Assembly (NCBI RefSeq): GCF_001741865.1
Contig: NZ_CP017147.1
Span: forward strand, 6,191,001-6,255,000
Source of the DNA: Bosea vaviloviae
Lineage (GTDB): Bacteria > Pseudomonadota > Alphaproteobacteria > Rhizobiales > Beijerinckiaceae
DNA length: 64,000 bases
Direction of reading: 5' to 3'
The position numbers and the translations under genes were made by a program. Under the pieces are notes generated by a model. The model was given only the letters and a program-made list of their open reading frames with translations, was not told where the DNA came from and did not search any database. The first letter of the stretch is position 1; the number at the start of each line of letters is the position of its first letter. Shown piece by piece: positions 18,177 through 27,058 of this stretch.

Positions 18177-20363
18177 TCACAAAAAGCTCTGCGGATCGAC
18201 ATCGACCGCAACCCTGACCGAGCCTTTCGGCTTCGGCCCGCGCTTGAGCCAGGCGCGCAGATAGTCCTGCAGATTGACCTCGCGCGTCGTCTTGACGATC
18301 AATCGCACGCGATGGCGCCCGCGCAGCACCGCGAGCGGCGCCTCCGCCGGCCCCAGCACCGAGACACCGTCGGGCGCATCGGCGCAACGCGCCAGCGCAC
18401 GTGCATGCCCCTCCGCCTCGGCGGCGGTGTTCGCCGATACGATCAGCCCGGCGAGCCGCCCGAAAGGCGGCAGGCCGGCCGCCTCGCGTGACGCCGTCTC
18501 GGCGGCGTAGAACCGCTCCGGATCGCCCGAGATCAGCGCCTTCAGCACGGGGTGCCCGGGATCATGCGTCTGCAGCAGGGCGCGCCCAGGCCTTTCGCCG
18601 CGCCCCGCTCGGCCGGTCACCTGCCGCAGCACCTGGAAGGTCCGCTCGGCCGCGCGCGGATCGCCCGAGGTCAGGCCGAGATCGGCATCGACCACGCCGA
18701 CCAGGGTCATGCCCGGAAAATTGTGGCCCTTGGCGACGAGCTGCGTGCCGATGACGATGTCGAATTCGCCCGACGCGACCGCCATCAGCTCCTGTTTCAA
18801 GCGCTCGGTGCCCCCTGGAAAATCGCTGGACAGCACGATCCCCCGCGCCTGCGGGAACAGCGTCGCGACCTCCTCGGCCAAGCGCTCGACGCCCGGCCCG
18901 CAGGCCGAGAGGCTCTCAGCCGCATGGCAGGCCGGGCATTCATGCGGCCGGCGCTCGACATGGCCACAATGATGGCAGACCAGCGCCCGCCGGAAGCGAT
19001 GGTCGACCAGCCAGGCTGAGCAGTTCGGGCATTGGAAGCGGTGGCCGCAATCGCGGCACAGCGTCAGCGGGGCATAGCCGCGCCGGTTGAGGAAGAGCAG
19101 CGACTGCTCCTTGGCCTCCAGATTGTCGCTGATCGCCTTGATCAAAGCACCCGAGATCCAGCGCCCGCGCTCGGGCTTGTCCTGGCGCAGATCGACCAGC
19201 CCCAGCGTCGGCAATTCGCGTCCGCCGAAGCGCTCGGGCAGCTTGAGATGCGTGTAGCGCCCGCGCTCGGCATTGACGCGCGTCTCGAGCGAGGGCGTCG
19301 CCGAGGTCAGGATGACGGGCGCGTTCTCGATGCGCCCGCGCACCACGGCCATGTCGCGGGCATGATAGCTGACGCCGTCTTCTTGCTTATAGGCGGCCTC
19401 ATGCTCCTCATCGACGACGATCAGGCCGAGATCGCGATAGGGCAGGAACAGGGCTGAACGCGCACCTGCCACCACCCTGGCCTCGCCGCTCGCGATCGCC
19501 GCCTGCAACCGCTCGCGCTTGCGGCCCGTCACGGCCGAATGCCAAAGCCCGGGCCTGACCCCGAAGCGCGCCTCAAAACGGTCGATGAACTGCGCCGTCA
19601 GCGCGATCTCCGGCATCAGGATCAGGCTCTGGCGGCCCTGCCGGATCGCCTGCGCCACCGCCTCGAAATAGACCTCGGTCTTGCCCGAGCCGGTGACCCC
19701 CTCGAGTAGGGTCACGCCGAAAGCAGCAGTCTGAACCGACGCCACGAGCTCTTTGGCCGCCGCCGCCTGCCCCTCCGACAGAACCGGTTGCGCGTGATCG
19801 GGATCGGGCATCGCCGCGATCGCGTCGCGCGGCAGCGCCTCGACGCTGAAGGTGCCGGCATCGACCAATGAGTCGATCACCGCCATGCTGACAGAGGCTG
19901 CCTCCGCCAGCGCCGACTTGCCCGTCAGCAGACCGCCCTCGGCGGCGGCGATGGCGCGGGCGCGGGCCGGCGTCATGCGGGCGGGCGGCGCGCCGACAAG
20001 TCTGACGCCGAGCTTGGGCCGCTCCGGCGTATCGTCGGGCTGCCGGCGCAGCACCAGCGCCAGCACCGAGCCCTTGGGGGCGAGCGTGTACCAGGCGACC
20101 CAGTCGACCAGCTTCATCAGGGCGGGATCGAGCGGCGGCATGTCGACCCGCCCCGTCACCCGCTTGAGATTGCCGCCGCGGCCTGAGCCCTGGCTCCAGA
20201 CCACGCCCACGGTCTCGCGCGGGCCGAGTGGGACATGCACGACATCGCCGGGCTTGAGCACGAGCCCGTTCGGCACCGCATAGCTATAGGCCTGGTCGAG
20301 CCCGAGCGGGATCAGCACGTCGACCGTGCCGCCGCCTTCCCCACTCTCTGGCTCATCATTCAT
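18177..20363 (-). CDS. priA: Primosomal replication protein PriA (helicase)
   Basis: A 728-residue superfamily 2 DNA helicase that restarts stalled replication forks. Order: N-terminal 3'-end binding domain (DVLIPLGLDQAYSYAVP), Walker A GVTGSGKTEVYFEAV, DEEH box in LIVVDEEHEAAYKQEDG, then the zinc-binding insert with paired cysteines (CRDCGHRFQCPNC and CHHCGH...CPACH), then helicase motifs V-VI (VIGTQLVAKGHNFPG, QVTGRAGRG). All key residues are present and length is normal. It sits beside xerC and the atp operon, a synteny common in alphaproteobacteria. Confidence 0.97.
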   Translation of the reverse strand: MNDEPESGEGGGTVDVLIPLGLDQAYSYAVPNGLVLKPGDVVHVPLGPRETVGVVWSQGSGRGGNLKRVTGRVDMPPLDPALMKLVDWVAWYTLAPKGSVLALVLRRQPDDTPERPKLGVRLVGAPPARMTPARARAIAAAEGGLLTGKSALAEAASVSMAVIDSLVDAGTFSVEALPRDAIAAMPDPDHAQPVLSEGQAAAAKELVASVQTAAFGVTLLEGVTGSGKTEVYFEAVAQAIRQGRQSLILMPEIALTAQFIDRFEARFGVRPGLWHSAVTGRKRERLQAAIASGEARVVAGARSALFLPYRDLGLIVVDEEHEAAYKQEDGVSYHARDMAVVRGRIENAPVILTSATPSLETRVNAERGRYTHLKLPERFGGRELPTLGLVDLRQDKPERGRWISGALIKAISDNLEAKEQSLLFLNRRGYAPLTLCRDCGHRFQCPNCSAWLVDHRFRRALVCHHCGHVERRPHECPACHAAESLSACGPGVERLAEEVATLFPQARGIVLSSDFPGGTERLKQELMAVASGEFDIVIGTQLVAKGHNFPGMTLVGVVDADLGLTSGDPRAAERTFQVLRQVTGRAGRGERPGRALLQTHDPGHPVLKALISGDPERFYAAETASREAAGLPPFGRLAGLIVSANTAAEAEGHARALARCADAPDGVSVLGPAEAPLAVLRGRHRVRLIVKTTREVNLQDYLRAWLKRGPKPKGSVRVAVDVDPQSFL

Positions 20364-20430
20364 GGCCGCGTGTCTAGCATCGATTCGCGACCTGTTAAGG
20401 CAGGGGCGTCATGCTCAGCCGAACCACTGC

Positions 20431-20534
20431 GTCATGCTCGCCCTTGTGGCGAGCATCCACGTCTTGCCTCCCTCGACGGAAAAGGCGCGGTTCAAAGACG
20501 TGGATGGTCGGGACAAGCCCGACCATGACGGGAG
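20431..20534. repeat. Palindromic repeat family B, copy 1
   Basis: GTCATGCTCGCCCTTGTGGC GAGCATCCACGTCTT on the left; AAGACGTGGATGGTCGGGAC and CCCGACCATGACGGGAG on the right. The two arms each form a sub-hairpin and pair with each other through CCACGTCTT/AAGACGTGG. It lies in the divergent priA-xerC gap. Copy 2 is at 58498 in the opposite orientation. Confidence 0.9.
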
Positions 20535-20543
20535 TCCCGAGCC

Positions 20544-21470
20544 TTGACCGATTTCGACACCCTGCGCCGCGATTGGCTCGCCCATCTGGCAAATGAGCGC
20601 CGGCTCTCGCCCAAGACGCTCGAAGCCTATGGCCGCGATCTCGGCCAGTTCTCCGCCTTTCTGGAAGGCCATCTCGGCGGTCCGGCCTCGCTGGCCGATA
20701 TCGCGGCGCTGAAACCCTTCGACCTGCGCGCCTTCCTCGGCCAGCGTCGGCGCGAGAATGTCGGCAACCGCACATTGATGCGCCAGCTCGCGAGCCTGCG
20801 CTCCTTCGCCCGTTTCGGCGAGCGCACCGGCAAGCTGAAAGCCGCAGCCTTCGCCGCGACGCGCGGGCCGCGCATCGGCAAATCGCTGCCGCGCCCGCTC
20901 GACGCCCGCGCCGCCAAGGCCGTGACCCAGGTCGACATCCGCGCCGGCGAGGAGCGCGAGGCCTGGGTGCTGGCGCGAGATGCCGCCGTGCTGGCGCTGC
21001 TCTATGGCTGCGGCCTGCGCATTTCGGAGGCCCTGTCGCTGACCCGCGCCCAGGCGCCGACGAGTGCCGGTGACACCCTGACAGTGATCGGCAAGGGCCA
21101 AAAGACCCGCATGGTCCCTGTTCTGCCAGCCGTGGTGACGGCCATCGCCGAATATATCGCGCTTTGCCCCTGGCGCTTGCCGCCGGATGGTCCGCTCTTC
21201 CTCGGCGTCAAAGGCGGCCCACTCTCGCCCCGCATCATCCAGCTTGCGGTCGAGGGCTTGCGCGGCGCACTCGGTCTGCCGTCCTCGGCGACGCCGCATT
21301 CCCTGCGACACTCCTTCGCGACCCATCTGCTGGGTCGCGGCGGCGATCTGCGCGCCATCCAGGAGCTGCTCGGCCACGCCTCGCTCTCGACGACGCAGAT
21401 CTACACTCGCATCGACTCGACGCGATTGATGGCGGCCTATGACGCCGCCCATCCCCGCGCCGGGCGCTGA
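20544..21470 (+). CDS. xerC: Tyrosine recombinase XerC
   Basis: A 308-residue site-specific recombinase that resolves chromosome dimers at dif with XerD. The N-terminal SAM-like core-binding domain (WLAHLANERRLSPKTLEAYGRDL) is followed by the catalytic domain: first Arg in LYGCGLRISEALSL, Lys in IGKGQKTRMVPVLP, HxxR in TPHSLRHSFATHLL, His in LGHASLSTTQIYTRI with the tyrosine nucleophile at IYTRID. The start is TTG at 20544, with GGAG at 20531-20534; that ribosome site is the terminal segment of repeat B. No dif site seen here. Confidence 0.95.
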   Translation: MTDFDTLRRDWLAHLANERRLSPKTLEAYGRDLGQFSAFLEGHLGGPASLADIAALKPFDLRAFLGQRRRENVGNRTLMRQLASLRSFARFGERTGKLKAAAFAATRGPRIGKSLPRPLDARAAKAVTQVDIRAGEEREAWVLARDAAVLALLYGCGLRISEALSLTRAQAPTSAGDTLTVIGKGQKTRMVPVLPAVVTAIAEYIALCPWRLPPDGPLFLGVKGGPLSPRIIQLAVEGLRGALGLPSSATPHSLRHSFATHLLGRGGDLRAIQELLGHASLSTTQIYTRIDSTRLMAAYDAAHPRAGR

Positions 21471-21558
21471 GCAAGCGACGCTCGCAAATTCCCGACTTGA
21501 ATTCGTCATGCAACACGGTCATTCCCGCCCTGCAATTTCTAGGGGAGAGAATCAGTCC

Positions 21559-22119
21559 ATGTCAGCAGCGCCCGACTTCACCGACAGCGGCAACAAGCGC
21601 ATCGGCTTGCTGATCGCCATTCTCGCCCTGCTGCTCGCCTTCTCCGAGATCGGCGGCAAGAACGCCGAACAGGACGCGCTCGCGAAGAATGTCGAGGCGT
21701 CCAATCTCTGGGCCTTCTTCCAGGCCAAGACGATCCGGGGCACGACCTTGCGCACGGCTGCCGAGGCGATGGAGGTCGAGCTGGCCGGGGTCACCGACCC
21801 CGCCGCGCGCGACCGCATGGGCAAGCGCATCGAATCCTGGAAGGCGACCGTCGCCCGCTATGAATCCGAGCCCGAAACCAATGACGGCCGCAAGGAGCTC
21901 ATGGCGCGCGCCAAGGCGGCAGAAGCCCAGCGCGACATCTCCTCGGCCCGCGACGACAAATACGACGTGGTCTCGGGGCTGTTCCAGATCGCCATCGTCG
22001 TCTCGTCGGCGGCGATCATCACCGGCCTCACCCTGCTGGCCTTTACCGGAGTGGGACTTGGACTGCTCGGCGTCGCCCTGATGGCCGTCGCGCAATTCGC
22101 GCCTACCGCGTTGTTCTGA
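21559..22119 (+). CDS. DUF4337-family membrane protein
   Basis: A 186-residue protein. Segment 1 (GLLIAILALLLAFSEIGG, residues 14-31) is a membrane helix; NVEASNLWAFFQAKTIRGTT follows and is the recognisable core of DUF4337. A charged helical middle (about residues 65-140) and two C-terminal hydrophobic segments (LFQIAIVVSSAAIITGLTLLA, GLGLLGVALMAVAQF) complete it. The frame is open upstream, but ATG at 21559 has AGGGGAGAGA before it. The role of DUF4337 proteins is unknown. Confidence 0.85.
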   Translation: MSAAPDFTDSGNKRIGLLIAILALLLAFSEIGGKNAEQDALAKNVEASNLWAFFQAKTIRGTTLRTAAEAMEVELAGVTDPAARDRMGKRIESWKATVARYESEPETNDGRKELMARAKAAEAQRDISSARDDKYDVVSGLFQIAIVVSSAAIITGLTLLAFTGVGLGLLGVALMAVAQFAPTALF

Positions 22120-22169
22120 TGGCGCGGTCGGCTAGGATGCTGGCTCAATTTCGATGAAGTCAGGGCCTG

Positions 22170-22544
22170 ATGCCGATCGCGATCAGTGTCAAAGCCGCAA
22201 ATGACACAGCGGCCAGGATAGAGGCTTCGTGGGAACAGGCAGCGCGTTTCGAGGACCCGCCTTCGATGCGCAGCCTGTCCTATCCGCCGCATATCACCTT
22301 GGCGATCTATGACAATATCGAACCGCAGCGAATCATTTCAACTCTGTGCCGGCCGCACTAACGGCCGGATGCCTGGGTGCCGCATTGCACGCTTGCCACC
22401 CAGGTGAAAACCGAACTCCGGGATGAGGCACTCGCATTTGTCAGCCGCCCGATCTCCCCGTTCGAGGTCGTTTTCGACACCGCTGACTGCGTGAGCTTTC
22501 CGCCCGTCGCCGTCTTGAGAGAACGTACACTTTCGGCGGCCTGA
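22170..22544 (+). pseudogene. Decayed 2H phosphoesterase (2'-5' RNA ligase-like)
   Basis: The frame opens at ATG 22170 and gives PPHITLAIYDNIEP, the first HxT motif of the 2H family. It hits TAA at 22359-22361 but continues in the same frame as RPDAWVPHCTLATQ, the second HxT motif, and runs to TGA at 22544. The context LCRPH-stop-RPDAWVPHCT suggests a Tyr codon changed to TAA. About 35-40 residues expected between the two motifs are missing, so there is also an in-frame deletion. Both changes make it non-functional. Family members act on cyclic phosphates or 2'-5' RNA linkages. It abuts the 3' end of the leuD-like gene. Confidence 0.75.
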
Positions 22545-22564
22545 TTGGGGCAGGCAAACTCGCG

Positions 22565-23182
22565 TCAGGCTCCAGCCGGCCGCGCCCACGGCCTGCGGTC
22601 GTCGTCAGCCGCACGGAACCGCGCGATCTCGCCGGCACAAGACCGCGTCACGTCGATATCGTCCCAGCCATTGAGCAACTGCTCGCGCCAGACCGGGTCA
22701 ATCGCGAACGTGACCGCGCGATTGCCCCAGGCAACCGTCTGCTCCGCCAGATCGACGCTGACCGGCAGATCCGGCGTCGCGGTCAGGGCCGCCAGCAGAT
22801 CCTCGATGTCGGCCTCGTCGAGCACCGCCGGCAAAAGCCCGTTCTTGACCGCGTTGGACGCGAAGATGTCGCCGAAGGTCGGCGCCAGCACGACGCGGAC
22901 GCCATGATCGGCCAGCGCATAGACCGCCGCCTCTCGCGACGAGCCCGAGCCGAAATTACGCCGCGCCACCATGATCTCAGCCCCGCGCCAAACCGGACGG
23001 TTCAGCGGAAAATCGGGCTTCTCGACCCCGGCATCGTCGCGGCGCAGATCATGCAGCAGAAAGCCGCCATAGCCCTCCGAACGCGGGCGCTTCATGAAGC
23101 GGGCCGGGATCAATTGGTCGGTATCGACGCCGGCGAGGCCGAGCGGGCAAGCAGGCCCGGCGACATGGGTCAACGGCTTCAC
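22565..23182 (-). CDS. LeuD-like small subunit of an isopropylmalate isomerase-family hydratase
   Basis: A 205-residue swivel-domain subunit starting at GTG 23182, which overlaps the TGA of the large-subunit gene (GTGA). The core loop is [13 protein letters not shown] and the active-site segment is [17 protein letters not shown] at residues 75-90. Canonical LeuD reads NFGCGSSREHAPWAL, so the cysteine is Ser79 and the HAPW box is AAVY. With the divergent large subunit this argues for a paralogous hydratase acting on another hydroxy-diacid rather than leucine synthesis. The two genes are divergent from a GntR regulator and next to a catabolic cluster. Confidence 0.85.
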   Translation of the reverse strand: MKPLTHVAGPACPLGLAGVDTDQLIPARFMKRPRSEGYGGFLLHDLRRDDAGVEKPDFPLNRPVWRGAEIMVARRNFGSGSSREAAVYALADHGVRVVLAPTFGDIFASNAVKNGLLPAVLDEADIEDLLAALTATPDLPVSVDLAEQTVAWGNRAVTFAIDPVWREQLLNGWDDIDVTRSCAGEIARFRAADDDRRPWARPAGA

Positions 23183-24636
23183 GACCGCCCCTCCAGCATC
23201 GGCCGGACATCGGTGAGATGCCCGGTCACCGCCGCAGCGGCGACCATGGCCGGCGACATCAGATGGGTACGGGCGCCCGGCCCTTGCCGGCCGCGGAAAT
23301 TGCGGTTCGTCGTCGAGGCGCAACGCTCGCCGGAGGACACGCTGTCGCCGTTCATGCCGACGCACATCGAGCAGCCGGATTCGACCCATTCGAGCCCGGC
23401 CGCGATGAAGATGCGGTCGAGCCCCTCCTCCTCGGCCTGCCGCTTCACCTGGCTCGAGCCCGGCGAGACCAACCCCGGCACGCGCGCCTTGCGGCCCGCA
23501 AGCACGCTTGCCGCCGCGCGCAGATCCTCGATGCGGGCATTGGTGCAGGAACCGATGAAGACGCGGTCGACCACGATCTCGCTCAGCTTCTGCCCCGGCC
23601 GCAACCCCATATAGGCGAGCGCATCGCGCATGGCGGCGGCGCGGCCCTCATCGGCGAGCGCGGCCGGATCGGGCACGCTGGCGCCAATCGGAAGCGCATC
23701 CTCCGGGCTCGTCCCCCAGGTGACGATGGGTGCGATCGCACCCGCATCGATCGTGATCTCGCGATCGAAGACGGCACCCGCATCGCTCGGCAGTTGACGC
23801 CACGCGGCGATGGCTGCCTCCAGCGCCGCTCCCTTGGGCGCATAGGGCCTGCCGGCGATCCAGCGGAAGGTCGTCTCGTCGGGCGCGATCAGCCCGCAGC
23901 GTGCGCCCGCCTCGATCGACATGTTGCACATGGTCATGCGGCCCGCCATCGAGAGCGCCCGCACCGCCTCGCCGCCATATTCGATGGCATAGCCCCGCGC
24001 CCCGTCCGCGCCGATCTTCGCGATGATGCTGAGGATGAAGTCCTTCGCCCCCACGCCCGGAGCGGGCGTGCCGTCGATGCTGATGCGCATGCGCCTGGGC
24101 TTCTTCTGCCAGAGCGTCTGCGTCATCAGCACATGCGCGACCTCCGAGGCGCCGATGCCGAAGGCATAGGCCCCGAAGGCGCCATGGGTCGAGGTATGAC
24201 TGTCGCCGCAGACCATGGTCAGCCCCGGCAAGGTCAGCCCTTGCTCGGGCCCGACGACATGGACGATGCCCTGGCGCGGATCGTTCAGCCCGAAGAGCTC
24301 AACGCCATGGCGCGCTGTATTCGCCGCCAGATCGTCGATCATCCGGGCGATCTCGGAGTTGGCGATGTGGTCGCGGCCACGCGTCGGCACGTAATGGTCG
24401 GCGATGCCGAAGGTCAGACCGGGCTCGACGACGATCCCATCGCGGCCCGCGACTTGCGCAAAGGCGTGAAACGAACCCTCATGCACGAAATGCCGGTCGA
24501 TCCAGATCAGCGCATCGCCTGACGGCCGCTCGACGACGACATGTGCGTCCCAGAGCTTGTCGAACAGCGTGCGCGGTCCGGCCCCGGACTTGCTTCCGCT
24601 CCCAGGCGTTCCGGCGGTCATGGTTGCGGCTGTCAT
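23179..24636 (-). CDS. LeuC-like large subunit of an isopropylmalate isomerase-family hydratase
   Basis: A 485-residue aconitase-superfamily subunit. Three [4Fe-4S] ligands are in FIGSCTN (Cys364) and SGCSMCVG (Cys422, Cys425). [18 protein letters not shown] and [16 protein letters not shown] match the LeuC group; several otherwise conserved positions differ from biosynthetic LeuC (for instance [13 protein letters not shown]). The start used is ATG 24636, preceded by GGGTAGG; an in-frame ATG 36 bases upstream is less well supported. It forms a heterodimer with the LeuD-like subunit and moves water across a C=C bond of a di- or tricarboxylate. Likely catabolic (see context). Confidence 0.88.
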   Translation of the reverse strand: MTAATMTAGTPGSGSKSGAGPRTLFDKLWDAHVVVERPSGDALIWIDRHFVHEGSFHAFAQVAGRDGIVVEPGLTFGIADHYVPTRGRDHIANSEIARMIDDLAANTARHGVELFGLNDPRQGIVHVVGPEQGLTLPGLTMVCGDSHTSTHGAFGAYAFGIGASEVAHVLMTQTLWQKKPRRMRISIDGTPAPGVGAKDFILSIIAKIGADGARGYAIEYGGEAVRALSMAGRMTMCNMSIEAGARCGLIAPDETTFRWIAGRPYAPKGAALEAAIAAWRQLPSDAGAVFDREITIDAGAIAPIVTWGTSPEDALPIGASVPDPAALADEGRAAAMRDALAYMGLRPGQKLSEIVVDRVFIGSCTNARIEDLRAAASVLAGRKARVPGLVSPGSSQVKRQAEEEGLDRIFIAAGLEWVESGCSMCVGMNGDSVSSGERCASTTNRNFRGRQGPGARTHLMSPAMVAAAAVTGHLTDVRPMLEGRS

Positions 24637-24762
24637 CGGGCCTACCCTTTCCCAGCTGATCATAGAGACCACACGACGCTTGACGCAAGCGAGTTGTCCT
24701 ATACGCTATACAGGTAGTTGTTCTGATAGACAGTCAGATCATTCGTCATCGAAAGGCCCCGC
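24637..24762. promoter_or_regulatory. Divergent control region of leuCD-like genes and gntR
   Basis: TTGACG at 24680-24685 and an AT-rich TATA-CGC-TATA palindrome within CCTATACGCTATACAGG (24698-24714) are candidate promoter and GntR operator elements. HutC-subfamily regulators bind short TATA-rich palindromes of this type. GAAAGG before the GTG at 24763 is a usable ribosome site. Confidence 0.4.
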
Positions 24763-25536
24763 GTGGACGCTTCGCTCGAACCTCTCAAGGCGCGACGCAT
24801 CTATCTGCTGCTGCGTGAACGCATCGCCAGCGGCGAGATTTCGCCCGGCACCCGCCTGGCGAGCGAGCCGGCCCTGGCGCTGCAGCATGGCGTCTCACGC
24901 GTCACCATTCGCCGCGCGCTCGACAGCCTCGCGACGGACGGCCTGATCGACCGCCGCGTCGGCGCCGGCACCTTCGTGCGCGAGCCCGAGGCGCCCCGGC
25001 CGATCGTCGCGGATTTCTCGAACATGCTGACCCATCTGGTCGAGATGGGCCGCCGCACCGGCGTGCGCCTGCTCGCCTTCTCCTATGTCCAGCCGCCCGA
25101 GGCGGTAGCCCAGGCGCTCGCGCTTGGCCCGGGCGAGCGCACCCAGCGCTCGGTCCGCGTCCGCCTGATCGACGGCCAGCCCTTCTCCTATCTGACGACG
25201 CATGTGCCCGAGCGCATCGGCCTGACCTATTCGGAAGCGGACCTCGCGACCGTGCCGCTGCTGACGCTGCTCGAGCGCTCGGGCGCATTGGTCGAGCGCG
25301 CCAGCCAGGCAATCAGTGCGACCCTGGCCGGCCCTGATGTCGCCGAGGCGCTCGGCCTCGAGATCGGCTCGCCGCTCCTGTCCCTGACGCGCGTCGTCCT
25401 CGGGCCGGACGGCAGCGGCGTCGAGTATCTGCACGCGCTCTATCGGCCCGACCGCTACTCCTTCCAGATGGAACTCCACCGCGCCGGCGAGGCTGGCGAG
25501 AGGCGCTGGTCGCCAGTGCCGGCCCAGGCCGGTTGA
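24763..25536 (+). CDS. GntR-family regulator, HutC/UTRA subfamily
   Basis: A 257-residue regulator. Residues 8-75 are the winged helix-turn-helix (RIYLLLRERIASGEISPGTRLASEPALA, then SRVTIRRALDSLATDGLIDRRVGAGTFV, of which the VTIRRAL core is diagnostic). Residues 95-245 form the UTRA effector domain with SVRVRLIDGQPFSYLTTHVPE and LTRVVLGPDGSGVEYLHALYRPDRY. It is divergent from leuCD-like genes and upstream of the importer and catabolic genes, so it probably represses both sides until a pathway intermediate binds. GTG start. Confidence 0.9.
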   Translation: MDASLEPLKARRIYLLLRERIASGEISPGTRLASEPALALQHGVSRVTIRRALDSLATDGLIDRRVGAGTFVREPEAPRPIVADFSNMLTHLVEMGRRTGVRLLAFSYVQPPEAVAQALALGPGERTQRSVRVRLIDGQPFSYLTTHVPERIGLTYSEADLATVPLLTLLERSGALVERASQAISATLAGPDVAEALGLEIGSPLLSLTRVVLGPDGSGVEYLHALYRPDRYSFQMELHRAGEAGERRWSPVPAQAG

Positions 25537-25604
25537 TCGCTCGAGACAAGCCCGGCGCGAGACCGGGCCAGACGCACCGCAAACAAAACAGAGGAGAACG
25601 TGAG

Positions 25605-26825
25605 ATGACCAGGACAACCGAGCTTTCCCGCCGCACGCTTTTGACGACGGCGGCGATCGGCGGAGCGGCGACCATCGCCATGCCCGGGCTGCTGCGCGCA
25701 CAGGCCCCCGCCATCAAGGTCGGCATCCTGCAGCCCGTCACCGGCGCGCTCGCTTATGACGGCCAGCAGGGCCAGATCGGCGCGGAGGCCGCGATCAAGG
25801 CGATCAATGAGGCCGGCGGCATCAAGTCGATGGGCGGCGCGAAACTCCAGATGGTCTTCGGCGACGCCCGCTCGACGCCTGAAGGCGGCACGGCCGAAGT
25901 CGAACGCATGCAGGCCGAGGGCGTGGTCGCGATCGTCGGCGGCTTCGCCTCGCCGATCTGCCTTGCCGCCTCCCAGGCCGCCGCGCGCTACGACCTGCCC
26001 TATATCGTCGATGTCGGCGTCGCCGATTCGATCGTCACGCGGGGCCTGAAGAACACCTTCCGCTTCGGCCCCGGCTTCGGCACGGTGACCAAGACCGCGC
26101 TCGACAATCTCTCCAAGCTCAACGACGCCGCCGGCAAGCCGGCGAAGACCGTCGTGCTGGTGCATGAGGACGGGCTCTTCGGCTCGGGCATGGCCAAGCT
26201 GATGCAGGCCGAACTGCCCAAGCGCGGCTTCGAGGTGCTGGACACGATCGCCCATCCGACGCCGTCGCGCGATATGTCGAACGTCGCGCTCCAGATCCGC
26301 GCCAAGAACCCCGATCTCGTCATTCCCTCGAGCTATTACGGTGAATTCGCCCTGCTCGCCCGCACCATGCAGCAGCAGCGCATCAAGCCGAAGGGCATCT
26401 ACGCCGTGCTCAACGGCGCGGCCTCGAATTTCCGCTTCGTCAAGGAATTCCAGGACGCCGCCCAGTTCGTGATGGACTGCAACCACTGGCACGATCCGCG
26501 CAAGCCTGTCGCCGAGGCGCTGCGCAAGCAGGTCGAAGCCTCCGGCAAGTTCTGGACCTACAACATCCCGCTCAACTATTCCTGCGTCCAGCTCCTCGCC
26601 GACGCGCTGGAGAGGGCGGGCTCCGGCGACAAGGCCAAGCTGACCGAGGCGCTCATGGCCTCGACCTTCGCCGGTCACATCATGCCCTATGGCCCGACCA
26701 AGTTCGTCAACGGCCAGAACGAGGGTGGCGCGCCGGTGAACACCCAGGTCCAGGGCGCCGACATCAAGGTGATCTTCCCGACAGATTTCGCCGACGCGAA
26801 GCCGATCTTCCCCGTGCCGGCGTGA
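25605..26825 (+). CDS. ABC transporter substrate-binding protein, branched-chain amino acid type
   Basis: A 406-residue periplasmic binding protein (LivJ-like, type I fold). The N-terminus has a Tat-like signal: two arginines in ELSRRTLLTTAAIGG, hydrophobic stretch, end near LLRAQ. The mature protein starts IKVGILQPVTGALAYDGQQGQIGAE, the family opening. The ATG at 25605 follows a GAGGAGA site; an earlier in-frame start at 25533 is unsupported. Relatives bind amino acids, amides, urea or aromatic acids, so ligand is open. It is the first importer gene, followed after a repeat by permeases and ATPases. Confidence 0.9.
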   Translation: MTRTTELSRRTLLTTAAIGGAATIAMPGLLRAQAPAIKVGILQPVTGALAYDGQQGQIGAEAAIKAINEAGGIKSMGGAKLQMVFGDARSTPEGGTAEVERMQAEGVVAIVGGFASPICLAASQAAARYDLPYIVDVGVADSIVTRGLKNTFRFGPGFGTVTKTALDNLSKLNDAAGKPAKTVVLVHEDGLFGSGMAKLMQAELPKRGFEVLDTIAHPTPSRDMSNVALQIRAKNPDLVIPSSYYGEFALLARTMQQQRIKPKGIYAVLNGAASNFRFVKEFQDAAQFVMDCNHWHDPRKPVAEALRKQVEASGKFWTYNIPLNYSCVQLLADALERAGSGDKAKLTEALMASTFAGHIMPYGPTKFVNGQNEGGAPVNTQVQGADIKVIFPTDFADAKPIFPVPA

Positions 26826-26837
26826 CATACGCGGCTA

Positions 26838-27048
26838 TCCTTCTCCCCTCCCATCTCGGGCTTGCCCGAGATGGGCAACCCAAAGTGTCAAAGTCGGCAA
26901 CAGCCGACTTTGATGGGGAGAAGGTGACTCCGCGTAGCGGAGACGGATGAGGGAAGGGCAGCGCCTGAACGCTACCGAATCTCACCTTCGTCATTCCTTC
27001 CCTCATCCGTCGCCTTTGGCGACACCTTCTCCCCCAAGGGGAGAAGGA
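26838..27048. repeat. Composite palindromic repeat family C, copy 1
   Basis: Modular element between the binding-protein and livH genes. Modules: CCCATCTCGGGCTTGCCCGA and GATGGG hairpin; AAAGTCGGCAACAGCCGACTTT hairpin (20-base core AAGTCGGCAACAGCCGACTT); terminal blocks CCTTCTCCCC / GGGGAGAAGG; and GACGGATGAGGG / CCCTCATCCGTC arms. The right end GGGGAGAAGGA lies about ten bases before the livH ATG and acts as its ribosome site. A second copy with the modules in another order is at 38732. Confidence 0.9.
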
Positions 27049-27058
27049 AGAGCGCAGC

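Noticed and set aside
22565..24636. Annotating these as biosynthetic leuC and leuD
   Set aside because: Altered active-site residues and catabolic context argue for a paralogue, so no gene symbol was given; a definite decision needs phylogeny.
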